Of a DNA stretch of 64,000 bases, positions 33,357 to 41,966 are shown one piece after another. Position 1 is the stretch's first letter; each line of letters begins with the position of its first letter. Origin of the DNA: Streptomyces sp. RPA4-2 (lineage in GTDB: Bacteria > Actinomycetota > Actinomycetes > Streptomycetales > Streptomycetaceae); NCBI RefSeq assembly GCF_012273515.2, contig NZ_CP050975.2, forward strand, positions 3,720,001-3,784,000, given 5' to 3'. The notes under the pieces were generated by a model. That model had not been told where the DNA came from, ran no database searches, and saw nothing but the letters and a program-made list of their open reading frames with translations. The translations under genes were made by a program, and so were the position numbers.

Positions 33357-35546
33357 ATGCCCCGCTTCAGCATCATCGTCCCCACCCATGGAGTCGCCGG
33401 GCGGCTGGCCCTCGCACTGGACTCGGTCCTCGGCCAGTCCTTCGGCGACTTCGAGCTGATCACGGTCTGCGACGCGCCGGACTCACCGGCGGCCGATGTG
33501 GTCGCCGGGTACGCCGCGCGCGACTCCCGGGTCGTCCCGGTGCACTCGCCGCCGTCGGACGGGCTGAGCGCGGCACGCAACACCGGGATCGGGGCGGCGG
33601 CCGGCACGTATCTGCTCTTCCTGGACGGTGACGACGTCCTGGTGCCGGGCGCGCTGGGGACCCTGGACGGCGGGCTGCGCGAGGAGCCCGACGTCCTGTA
33701 CTTCGCGCACGAGCGGGTCCACTGGTGGGACGTCGAGACCAGCACGCCCCCGCTCCCGAGGACACCCGAGGGGGTCTTCGCGCCCGACCGGGCACCGCGG
33801 CTGACCGGTGTGCTGCTGCCGGCCTGGAGCGCCGCCTACCGGCGGGACTTCCTGCGCGAGCGCCATCTCTCCTTCCCCCAGGGCCACTTCACGGACCTGG
33901 GCTGGGGCGGTCTGGTGAATCTCGCCGCCGAGCGGATGGCGGTGCTGCGCTCCGTCCTCGTACGCCATCTGCTGCGCCGGCAGGGCAGCCGGCTGAACGA
34001 GCCGGGCGAGCACCAGTTCCACCTGCTCGACCAGATCGGCCTGGTGCTCGGTCGGGCCGCAGGACAGGGGCTGTCCGAGGAGCGGTCGAGGGCGCTGTTC
34101 GGCGACCTCTTCACGGCGGTGCTGAAGTCGGCGGCCCATCCCAGGAGGCTTCCCCTGAGCCGGCGCCGGGCCTTCTTCCGCCGTGCGGGCAGGCTCTACC
34201 GTCTGCACCGCCCGGCCGGGTTCCGGCCCCCGCCGGGCCGGGTCGGGGTGCAGCACCGGCTGCTGGCGGCCGGGGCGTACAGCGCGTTCCGTGCGCTGCG
34301 CGGTGCCAGCCGGCGGCTGCCGAGGGTCTGGGGGAAGGCGCCGCCTCCCCGGCTGCTGCGCACCCGTACGCGGTACGCCGCGCAGCTGCGCCGCCCGATC
34401 GACGAGAACCTCGCGGTGTACTGCGCCTACTGGGGGCGCGGCTACGCCTGCAACCCGGCCGCGATCCACGCCAAGGCCCGTGAACTCGCCCCGCACATCC
34501 GGGGGGTGTTCCTCGTCGAGGCGGACGCGGTGGACGGGCTGCCCGCGGGCGTGGACCACGCGGTGATCGGCAGCGCCCGCTCCTGGGAGGTGCTGGCCCG
34601 CGCCAAGTACCTGATCAACAACGCCAATTTCGCGGACGGCGTCGTCAAGCGCCCCGGCAGTGTGCATCTGCAGACCCAGCACGGCACCCCGCTGAAGAAG
34701 ATGGGCGTCGACCAGTCGACGTACCCGGTGGTGGCCGCGGCGACCGGCAGTTTCACCAAGCTGCTGACCCGGGTGGACCGCTGGGACTACAACCTCTCCT
34801 CCAACCGGCACTCCACGGAGATGTGGGAGCGGGCGTTCCCGGGCACGTACGAGGCCCTGGAGTACGGCTATCCGCGCAACGACGTCTACTGCACGGCGAC
34901 CGCCGAGGACGTGGCCCGGGTGCGCGGGGAGCTGGGCGTGCCCGAGGGCAGGACGGCCCTGCTCTACGCGCCGACGCACCGGGACTACAGCACGGGTTTC
35001 GAGTCCCGGCTGGACCTGGAGGCGTTCTGCGAGGAGATCGGCGACTCCTTCGTCGTGCTGCTGCGCGCCCACTACTTCTACGACGAGGGCGGCCGCGCGG
35101 GCAGCGGCCGGATCATCGACGTGACCCGGCACCGCTCCTCGGAGGACGTCTGCCTGGCCGCCGACGCGCTGATCACGGACTACTCGTCGATCATGTTCGA
35201 CTACGCCAACCTCGACCGTCCGATCGTCGTGTACGCGGACGACTGGGAGGTGTACCAGGAGACGCGGGGCGTCTACTTCGACCTGCTCAAGGCGCCGCCG
35301 GGGCCGGTGGCCCGTACCCCCGGGGAGCTCACGCGGGTGTTCCGCGACGGCTCCTACGCGGACGACTCCTCGCGGGCCCTGCGGGCCGGATTCCGGGAGC
35401 GGTTCTGCTCGTTCGACGACGGGCAGGCCGCCGAACGGGTCGTCCGCAGAGTGCTGCTGGGCCAGCCGCCCGAGGCGATCCCCCCGGTGATCCCGCTCGC
35501 CGAGCGGCTTCCGGCCCCCGCCGCGTCCACCCTCGTAAGGAGCTGA
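33357..35546 (+). CDS. GT2 - TagF-like glycerophosphotransferase fusion (copy 2)
   Basis: 729 residues, same architecture as copy 1. The GT2 module (FSIIVPTHGVAGRLALALDS, LDGDDVL) is the most divergent of the three and its region 130-300 differs strongly, suggesting a different donor or acceptor. The C-terminal transferase module is canonical: NNANFADGVVKR, TQHGTPLKKMG (about 440), YAPTHRDYS, RAHYFYD, TDYSSIMFDY (about 607). ATG start. It ends 1 bp before the next start, so copies 2 and 3 are co-translated. Confidence 0.9.
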   Translation: MPRFSIIVPTHGVAGRLALALDSVLGQSFGDFELITVCDAPDSPAADVVAGYAARDSRVVPVHSPPSDGLSAARNTGIGAAAGTYLLFLDGDDVLVPGALGTLDGGLREEPDVLYFAHERVHWWDVETSTPPLPRTPEGVFAPDRAPRLTGVLLPAWSAAYRRDFLRERHLSFPQGHFTDLGWGGLVNLAAERMAVLRSVLVRHLLRRQGSRLNEPGEHQFHLLDQIGLVLGRAAGQGLSEERSRALFGDLFTAVLKSAAHPRRLPLSRRRAFFRRAGRLYRLHRPAGFRPPPGRVGVQHRLLAAGAYSAFRALRGASRRLPRVWGKAPPPRLLRTRTRYAAQLRRPIDENLAVYCAYWGRGYACNPAAIHAKARELAPHIRGVFLVEADAVDGLPAGVDHAVIGSARSWEVLARAKYLINNANFADGVVKRPGSVHLQTQHGTPLKKMGVDQSTYPVVAAATGSFTKLLTRVDRWDYNLSSNRHSTEMWERAFPGTYEALEYGYPRNDVYCTATAEDVARVRGELGVPEGRTALLYAPTHRDYSTGFESRLDLEAFCEEIGDSFVVLLRAHYFYDEGGRAGSGRIIDVTRHRSSEDVCLAADALITDYSSIMFDYANLDRPIVVYADDWEVYQETRGVYFDLLKAPPGPVARTPGELTRVFRDGSYADDSSRALRAGFRERFCSFDDGQAAERVVRRVLLGQPPEAIPPVIPLAERLPAPAASTLVRS

Positions 35547-35547
35547 C

Positions 35548-37782
35548 GTGCCCCGCTTCAGCATCATCGTCCCCGTCTTCAGGGTGCAGGGCTTTCTGCG
35601 CGAGTGCCTCGACTCGGTCCTGGACCAGTCGTACACGGATCTCGAGGTGATCGCCGTCGACGACTGCTCGCCGGACGGCTGCGGCGCGATCCTCGACGAG
35701 TACGCGGCCCGCGACCCGCGCGTGCGGGTGCTGCACCTGCCTCGCAACGTGGGGCTCGGACGCGCCCGGAACGCCGGAATGCCGTACGCCGGCGGCGAGT
35801 TCCTCCTCTTCCTGGACAGCGACGACACGCTCACACCGGGCGCCCTGCGCGCCATCGCCGACCGCCTCGACGAGACCGCTGCCCCCGACGGCCCCACCGG
35901 CCCCACCGGCCCCGATGTGCTCGTGTTCGACTACGCGCGCACCTACTGGTGGGGCGGGACCCGCCGCAACGTCCTCGCGCATCTGCTGTCCGAGGCGGGG
36001 GACGGCACCTTCCGCGCCGCCGAGCACCCGGAGATCCTCGAACTGCTGATGGTGGTGTGGAACAAGGTCTACCGCCGCGAGTTCGTCGAGCGGGAGGGCT
36101 TCACCTTCCCGCCCGGCTACTACGAGGACACGCCCTGGACCTTCCCGGTCATGCTCAGCGCCGACCGGATCGCCACGCTCGACCGGATCTGTCTGAACTA
36201 CCGGCAGCGGCGCCAGGGCAACATCCTGTCCACCACCAGCCGCAAGCACTTCGACATCCACGACCAGTACGAGCGGGTCTTCGCGTTCGTGGACTCCCGT
36301 CCGGAGCTGGCGCGCTGGCGCCCGTATCTGCACCGCAAGATGGGCGAGCACTGTCTCGACATCCTCGCCAAGCCGGACCGGCTGCCCGCCTCCGACAAGG
36401 GCGAGTTCTTCGCGCGGACGGCCGCGCTCTTCCGCAAGCACCGCAACGGCCCCGTGCCGCCCGAACTCCGCGTCCTGCTGGGCGGTTACGCGCGTTACCG
36501 GGCCCGGCGGCAGGCGGCCCGCGCCGGCGGGGAGCTGGTCCGGCGCGGGCAGCAGGCGCGCTCGGCCGCGGTCACCCGGATCAAGCGCGGCTGGTCCGCG
36601 GCGCACGAACTCCGGCCACTGGACCCCGGCCTGGCGGTGTACTCGGCGTTCTCGCACCGCGGGGTGCTCGGCGATCCGGGTGCCGTCTACCGCGCGGCCC
36701 GTGAACTCGCCCCGCACATCCGGGGGGTGTGGGTGGTGCGCGCGGATCAGGTGGCGCTGCTGCCGCCCGGCGTCGAGCACGTCACGCCGGACTCGCTCGA
36801 CTACCGCCGGGTGACCGCGCGGGCCACGTACTTCGTCAACAACGTCAACTGGCCCGGCTCCCTGGTCAAGCGCGAGGGCAGCGTGCACATCCACACCCAC
36901 CAGGGCACACCGCTGAAGTACATGGGCGCGGACCTGCTGGGCAAGCCCGGTGCCCGGCACGGCTTCGACGTGCCGCAGATGCTGCGCCGCGCGGACCGCT
37001 GGGACTACAGCCTGGTCGCCAACCGCCACTCCGAGCTGGTCTGGGACCGCGCCTACCCCTGCCACTTCACCTCGCTGCGCACCGGCAGCCCCCGCAACGA
37101 CCTTCTCGTGCGGGCGCGGCCCGAGGACGGACTTCGGGTCCGGGCGCGTCTCGGCATCCCGGCCGGCCACCGGGTGGTGCTGTACGCGCCGACGCGCCGC
37201 GACTACGTCAGGGGCGGCCACCTCGACCGTGTCGATCTCGCCCGGTTCGCCGACGACCTCGGCGAGGGCCACACCCTCGTCGTCCGTCTGCATCCCTCGC
37301 TCGTGGACGGTCCGGCGCGCGGGGCGGGTCTGTCCGAGCTGCACCGGCGCGGGGTCGTGGTCGACGCGACGGACGAGCCGCACGTCGAGGAGCTGATGCT
37401 CGCCTCCGACGTACTGGTCACGGACTACTCGGCCCTTCTGTTCGACTACGCCAACCTGGACCGGCCGATCGTGGTGCACGCCGACGACTGGGGCGCGTAC
37501 GCGGCGAGCCGGGGCGCCTACTTCGACATCACGGCCGACGCACCGGGTCATGTGGCCCGCTCCTACGAGGAGCTGGCGCGGCTGTTCGCGTCCGGGGCGT
37601 GGCGGGACGCGGAGTCGGCGCGGCTGCGTGCCGGATTCCGGGCGCGGTTCTGCGCGTTCGACGACGGGCGGGCCGCCGAGCGGGTGGTGCGGACGCTGAT
37701 GCTCGGTGAGCACGTCGAGGGACCGGCGCCCTCCGTCCAGGTGCCCGCACAGGCGGAGCACGACGTCCTCACCTCGTCGTGA
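35548..37782 (+). CDS. GT2 - TagF-like glycerophosphotransferase fusion (copy 3, altered motif)
   Basis: 744 residues. The GT2 module is nearly the same as in copy 1 (VVWNKVYRREFVEREGFTFP, GYYEDTPWTFP). The C-terminal module has NNVNWPGSLVKR, YAPTRRDYV, VRLHPSLVD and TDYSALLFDY. Where copies 1 and 2 read TQHGTPLK, this one reads THQGTPLK (codons CAC CAG): the His thought to act as base in TagF enzymes and its neighbour are exchanged. The enzyme may be impaired, use the shifted His, or have another acceptor. GTG start with AAGGAG six bases upstream. Stop overlaps the next gene. Confidence 0.9.
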   Translation: MPRFSIIVPVFRVQGFLRECLDSVLDQSYTDLEVIAVDDCSPDGCGAILDEYAARDPRVRVLHLPRNVGLGRARNAGMPYAGGEFLLFLDSDDTLTPGALRAIADRLDETAAPDGPTGPTGPDVLVFDYARTYWWGGTRRNVLAHLLSEAGDGTFRAAEHPEILELLMVVWNKVYRREFVEREGFTFPPGYYEDTPWTFPVMLSADRIATLDRICLNYRQRRQGNILSTTSRKHFDIHDQYERVFAFVDSRPELARWRPYLHRKMGEHCLDILAKPDRLPASDKGEFFARTAALFRKHRNGPVPPELRVLLGGYARYRARRQAARAGGELVRRGQQARSAAVTRIKRGWSAAHELRPLDPGLAVYSAFSHRGVLGDPGAVYRAARELAPHIRGVWVVRADQVALLPPGVEHVTPDSLDYRRVTARATYFVNNVNWPGSLVKREGSVHIHTHQGTPLKYMGADLLGKPGARHGFDVPQMLRRADRWDYSLVANRHSELVWDRAYPCHFTSLRTGSPRNDLLVRARPEDGLRVRARLGIPAGHRVVLYAPTRRDYVRGGHLDRVDLARFADDLGEGHTLVVRLHPSLVDGPARGAGLSELHRRGVVVDATDEPHVEELMLASDVLVTDYSALLFDYANLDRPIVVHADDWGAYAASRGAYFDITADAPGHVARSYEELARLFASGAWRDAESARLRAGFRARFCAFDDGRAAERVVRTLMLGEHVEGPAPSVQVPAQAEHDVLTSS

Positions 37783-39104
37783 GCACCCCGGTGGACCTGC
37801 TTCCGGGCTCCAGGCCCGCGCGGTTCTGGGTGATCGTCCTGGCCGCCGTCTTCGCCGTCCTGCAACTCGCGAACATCACCGGCCGGGACACCCCGGACAG
37901 CAAGAACTACCTCTCGTACGCGCTGAGTCTGGGCGGCGCGGGCAAGCAGGAGGCGGCCTCGCTCACCATCGACTACGTCTGTACCGGCAGGGCCTCCCTC
38001 GCCCGCCGTGACCAGAGCGTCGACGTGCTGCGCTTCCACGCGCCGAGCCCCACCCGGCGGGTCTTCGAGGAGTGCCGGCGCGAGCAGTGGGAGGGGGTGT
38101 CGAAGCGGCTGCGGGCCGGGCAGACCTCGGGGCACACCGTGCCGTTCATGTCGGCGCGCTTCATGCGGATCTTCGAGGCGCGGCCCGGGTATCCGGCGCT
38201 GCTGGCCCCGTTCGTCACGGTCCTCGGGGTGAAGTGGGGCGTGTGGGTGTCGAGCGTCCTCGTCACCGTCGCCGGGGGCGTGCTCGCCTTCCTCGTACTG
38301 CGCACCCTGCGCGCCCCCACCGTCGTGGCCCTGACCGGGCAGGCGCTCTTCTACGTCCTGCCGTGCGGGACGACCGCGATGCGCCCGATGACCGAGGGTC
38401 TGCTGCTGGATCTGACGCTGGCCGCGCTGTGGGGCTGCGCGCTGGCGCTGGAGGGCCGTGCGCGGGCCGGGAGCCTGCTGGTCGGGGGCTCGCTGGCGGC
38501 GCTCTTCACGGTGAAGCACTCGCAGGCGTTGTTCCTCGGGCTGTGCCTGGCGGGCGCGTGCGCGGTGACCGGCGTGCGGCACGGAGGTCTGCGCCGGCCG
38601 TTGCGCGGGCTCACGCCGCCGCTCAGGGCGATCGGGGCGGTGGCGGCCGGGGCGGTCGTGGTCACGCTCGTCGCGGCGCGGGCGCTGCGCTACCCGGCCG
38701 AGTCGGAGAGCCTCCAGGACCTGCTCACGGGGCACTTCGCCGTCCCGGACCGCGCCCGCCCGTGGCCGGAGTTCCTGCATCTCGAAGCCGACTTCTGGGT
38801 GGAATGGCTGCGCCGGGAGCTGTGGGAGCCGTTCGTCCTCGCGGCACTGGCGGCCGGGGCGTGGGGGGTTGGGCGGCGGCGTCCGGCCTTCGCCGTCCTG
38901 CTGCTCGCGGGCGCGCTCACCGGCGTCCTCAACCAGGCCGGGCATCCCGACATCACCATCTACGGGGACCGGCTGATCGTGCTGGTGTGGGTGCTGCCGG
39001 TGGTGGGGCTCCCGCTGCTGCTGGAACAGGCCGTACGGCCACGGGCGCGGGGCCTGGACATGGTGCCGGGGCCGCTGCGCACGGACAGCGGAGTCACCCG
39101 ATGA
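37779..39104 (+). CDS. Multispanning membrane protein, probable glycosyltransferase
   Basis: 441 residues with about nine to ten hydrophobic helices. The N-terminal helix is followed by a hydrophilic extracytoplasmic segment (about 35-125) with TGRDTPDSKNYLSYAL, an Asp-containing first loop typical of GT-C enzymes that use lipid-linked sugars. No close family could be named. The GTG start overlaps the stop of GT2-TagF copy 3 (GTGA), so it belongs to the same operon and probably decorates or modifies the same polymer. Confidence 0.8.
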   Translation: MSTPVDLLPGSRPARFWVIVLAAVFAVLQLANITGRDTPDSKNYLSYALSLGGAGKQEAASLTIDYVCTGRASLARRDQSVDVLRFHAPSPTRRVFEECRREQWEGVSKRLRAGQTSGHTVPFMSARFMRIFEARPGYPALLAPFVTVLGVKWGVWVSSVLVTVAGGVLAFLVLRTLRAPTVVALTGQALFYVLPCGTTAMRPMTEGLLLDLTLAALWGCALALEGRARAGSLLVGGSLAALFTVKHSQALFLGLCLAGACAVTGVRHGGLRRPLRGLTPPLRAIGAVAAGAVVVTLVAARALRYPAESESLQDLLTGHFAVPDRARPWPEFLHLEADFWVEWLRRELWEPFVLAALAAGAWGVGRRRPAFAVLLLAGALTGVLNQAGHPDITIYGDRLIVLVWVLPVVGLPLLLEQAVRPRARGLDMVPGPLRTDSGVTR

Positions 39105-39170
39105 GGTGTAGGGCGGGGCATGCGGGTGGGTCCGGCACACCGCGGGGCGGCGAGGGCCGGACGCGCGGAT

Positions 39171-39204
39171 CCCCGTGCCCCTCGCGGGCGCGGGGGGCAC
39201 GGGG
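39171..39204. terminator. Bidirectional hairpin between the membrane GT and ohr
   Basis: An 11-bp perfect stem (CCCCGTGCCCC and complement) with a 12-base GC-rich loop, between two convergent genes. Confidence 0.7.
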
Positions 39205-39220
39205 ACGGCACGGTGCGGTA

Positions 39221-39634
39221 CTACTCGACGACGAGCTCGACCTGGATGTTGCCGCGGGTCGCGTTGGAGTAGGGGCAGACCTGGTGGGCCTGCTCGACCA
39301 GCTTGCGGCCGGTGGCCTGGTCCACGGAGTCGGGGAGCTCGACGCGCAGCGTGACGGCGAGGCCGAAGCCCTCGCCCTGCTTGCCGATGCCGACCTCGCC
39401 GGTCACCGCGGCGTCGCTGACGTCGACCTTCGCCGCGCGGCCGACGAGGCCGAGGGCGCTGGCGAAACAGGCGGCGTAACCGGCGGCGAACAGCTGCTCG
39501 GGGTTGGTGCCCTGCCCGTTGCCGCCCATCTCCACCGGCACGGCCAGCTGGAGGTCGAGCTTGCCGTCGGAGCTGACGGCACGACCGTCACGGCCGTGGG
39601 TGGCGGTGGCGACAGCGGTGTAGAGCGCTTCCAT
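39221..39634 (-). CDS. ohr: Organic hydroperoxide resistance protein (OsmC/Ohr family)
   Basis: A 137-residue thiol peroxidase that reduces organic hydroperoxides. The two catalytic cysteines are in AAGYAACFASAL and AHQVCPYSNATRG, and Arg/Glu of the active site can be placed in the core. AGAGGG nine bases before the second in-frame ATG selects MEALYTA as start. Divergent from its MarR-type regulator. Confidence 0.95.
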   Translation of the reverse strand: MEALYTAVATATHGRDGRAVSSDGKLDLQLAVPVEMGGNGQGTNPEQLFAAGYAACFASALGLVGRAAKVDVSDAAVTGEVGIGKQGEGFGLAVTLRVELPDSVDQATGRKLVEQAHQVCPYSNATRGNIQVELVVE

Positions 39635-39704
39635 GAAGACCATCCCTCTCAGATGAATGTCCTGTCGGAGCGGCCGGTCCGGCCGTCTCACGGACTCGAT
39701 TAGA

Positions 39705-39725
39705 GCACACAATTAAATTGCACAC
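39705..39725. promoter_or_regulatory. Probable OhrR operator
   Basis: AT-rich near-palindrome CAATTAAATTG (39710-39720) between the divergent ohr and ohrR genes. OhrR proteins bind AATT-containing inverted repeats, so this is the likely site. Confidence 0.65.
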
Positions 39726-39758
39726 AACTTAGTGACGGACGAGAGCTATCCTGTGGGT

Positions 39759-40268
39759 ATGACCGCCATGCCGACCCCGCATCCCCAGGCCCCGCCCGAC
39801 GGGGACTACCTCCGTCTCGACCAGCAGATCTGCTTCTCCCTCAACGCGGCGTCGCGCGCCTTCGGCGGCGTCTACCGGGTGATCCTCAAGGACCTCGGGC
39901 TGACCTACCCGCAGTACCTCGTGATGCTGGTGCTGTGGGAGCACGGCGAGCTGCCCGTGAAGAAGGTCGGCGAACATCTGCGGCTCGACTCCGGGACGCT
40001 GTCGCCGCTCCTCAAGCGCCTGGAGGCGACCGGTCTGGTACGGCGTGAGCGCAGCGCCCTCGACGAGCGCTCCGTGCACGTCCACCTCACCGACGAGGGC
40101 ACCGCCCTGCGCGAGCGCGCCCTGCGGGTGCCGCGCCGGATCGCCGCCGCGACGGGCTTCGAACTCGACGAGATCGTCGAGCTGCAGTCCCGGCTGGACC
40201 GGCTGACGGTCGCGCTGGACGACGCGGCCCGGAAGGAAGCGCCGGACCCGGCGTCAGGCCGGGACTAG
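39759..40268 (+). CDS. ohrR: MarR-family organic peroxide sensor OhrR
   Basis: A 169-residue winged-helix repressor. The peroxide-sensing Cys is in the conserved N-terminal segment DQQICFSLNAASRAF; the recognition helix region reads LRLDSGTLSPLLKRLEATGL and the wing ERSALDERSVHVHLT. It should release DNA when the Cys is oxidised, inducing ohr. ATG at 39759; 39768 is an alternative. Its 3' end overlaps the convergent GT39 gene by 15 bp. Confidence 0.94.
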   Translation: MTAMPTPHPQAPPDGDYLRLDQQICFSLNAASRAFGGVYRVILKDLGLTYPQYLVMLVLWEHGELPVKKVGEHLRLDSGTLSPLLKRLEATGLVRRERSALDERSVHVHLTDEGTALRERALRVPRRIAAATGFELDEIVELQSRLDRLTVALDDAARKEAPDPASGRD

Positions 40269-41858
40269 ACCGGCGCCGGACCTGCGCCAGACCGGCCGGA
40301 GGGCGACTCCCGGGTCGTCCGCCGACGGGTGGCGTACATACAGGCGCAGGGTGACACCCCGGCGCGCGAGTTGCTCGCGCAGGGTGAACTCCTCGCCGAT
40401 CACGGCGAGTTTGACCCGCTCGGTCGGGGTGTGCGGGTGCCAGCCCGACCGCAGCGCGAACGGCGCGGCGACCAGCCACACATGGTCGAGCCCGGCGAGC
40501 CGGCGGCGCAGTTCGGCGGGGCCCTCCTCCTCGCCGTACAGCGTCCCGGAGGCCGTCGCGGAGGCCCGCAGCGCGATGTCCCGGGCCCCGCGGAAACCCT
40601 CCGGATAGGCCAGCGCGGACCGCCGCGCGAGTGAGGGCAGGAACAACACCGGGTCACCGGGGCGCAGTTCGCGCCCGACGGCGGCGGAGACGGCGGCGAG
40701 GTTGTCGGGGCGCCGGCTGGGGGTGCGATCCTGGCACAGCAGCGGGAACTGGGCGGTGAGCGCGAGCGCGACCGCGAGGACTCCGGCGAGGGCGGCCACC
40801 GGCAGCCGCATCCTCGTCCGCGCCGTCCACGGCGGCCTCGTCCCCCTCCACCGCTCCCACGACCGGGCCACCGCCCGCGCCAGCCGGTCCGTCCCGGCGG
40901 CGGCCAGCAGCGGCGCCCCCGCCAAGGCGTAGAGGACGTACCGCTCGTCGTACAGCGGCCAGAAGCGGGAGACCGTGATCAGCACCGCGGGCGGCAGCAC
41001 CATCAGCGGTGCGGCGACCGCCGCGAGGGTCACCTCCCCGCGCGGCACCTGCCGCAGCACCCCCAGGGCGACCAGGAACAGGTAGGGCACGAAGACCGGT
41101 TGGGTCGGCCCGGCGAACGCCCGCAGCAGCCGGTCCACGCTCTCCCAGTCCGGCCGCGTCAGCCACGCGACCTGCCCGGACTGCCCGTGCGAGACCAGGA
41201 CCAACGGCGACAGCACCAGCACCGCCCCTCCGGCCGCGCGCCCCCAGCGCCGCCAGACCCGGCGCGGCAGCCGGGCCGCGGCCAGGGTCGTGGCGTGCGC
41301 GAGCAGCAGGAGCACCGCGAACTCGTGCAGCAGACAGGTCACGGCGACCGTCGCGCCGTACGCCCACCAGACCCCCGTCCCCGCCGACCGCACGCCCCTG
41401 ACCAGGAGCAGCGTCGCCCCCGCCGCGCCCGCCGCGACCAGCGCGTACGACCGGCCCTCCTGCGCGAAGTGCCCGGCCATGGGGGTGACCGCGTACAGCA
41501 GCCCCGCCCACAGGCCGACCCGCGGGCGGCACAGGCGGACGCCGAGGGCGGCGACGAGGCCCGCGGCGGCCGCGGCGCCGCAGACCGAGGGGAGCCGGAG
41601 CGCCACCTCACCGGGATCGGAGGCGAGGACGGCGTGCATGAAGAGGTAGTACAGGCCGTGCACCGCGTCCACGTGGTGGAGCAGGTGCCAGATCTGCGGA
41701 ACCGAGCGCCGCGCGACCTGGAAGGTGGCCGCCTCGTCGCGCCACATGCCGCCGCGGTCGAGCCCCCAGAGCCCGAACGCGAGCATGACGAGCACGGGCA
41801 GCAGGACCGCCACGACCTCCGCGACGACCACCGGACGGCCGGCTCCGGACCGCTTCAT
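40254..41858 (-). CDS. Glycosyltransferase family 39-type membrane protein
   Basis: 534 residues, about 10-12 helices in the first 400. The first loop contains GGMWRDEAATFQVARR with the acidic DE pair of GT-C enzymes, followed by HGLYYLFMH and HFAQEGRSYALV, typical of bacterial PMT_2-type (GT39) sugar transferases that use polyprenyl-phosphate sugars. The C-terminal 130 residues form a soluble outer domain. GAGGG five to six bases before the ATG at 41858 supports that start over the GTG at 41870. Likely adds a sugar to an envelope polymer or protein. Confidence 0.85.
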   Translation of the reverse strand: MKRSGAGRPVVVAEVVAVLLPVLVMLAFGLWGLDRGGMWRDEAATFQVARRSVPQIWHLLHHVDAVHGLYYLFMHAVLASDPGEVALRLPSVCGAAAAAGLVAALGVRLCRPRVGLWAGLLYAVTPMAGHFAQEGRSYALVAAGAAGATLLLVRGVRSAGTGVWWAYGATVAVTCLLHEFAVLLLLAHATTLAAARLPRRVWRRWGRAAGGAVLVLSPLVLVSHGQSGQVAWLTRPDWESVDRLLRAFAGPTQPVFVPYLFLVALGVLRQVPRGEVTLAAVAAPLMVLPPAVLITVSRFWPLYDERYVLYALAGAPLLAAAGTDRLARAVARSWERWRGTRPPWTARTRMRLPVAALAGVLAVALALTAQFPLLCQDRTPSRRPDNLAAVSAAVGRELRPGDPVLFLPSLARRSALAYPEGFRGARDIALRASATASGTLYGEEEGPAELRRRLAGLDHVWLVAAPFALRSGWHPHTPTERVKLAVIGEEFTLREQLARRGVTLRLYVRHPSADDPGVALRPVWRRSGAGLVPA

Positions 41859-41966
41859 CAACACCCTCACCCTGAGACCTATTTAGTACTATTAGCCAAC
41901 CTTTGCAGGGTCATGACGGCGTATCACCGCCCCTGAGGCATTCAGGAAGCTTACGATCCGGCATTG

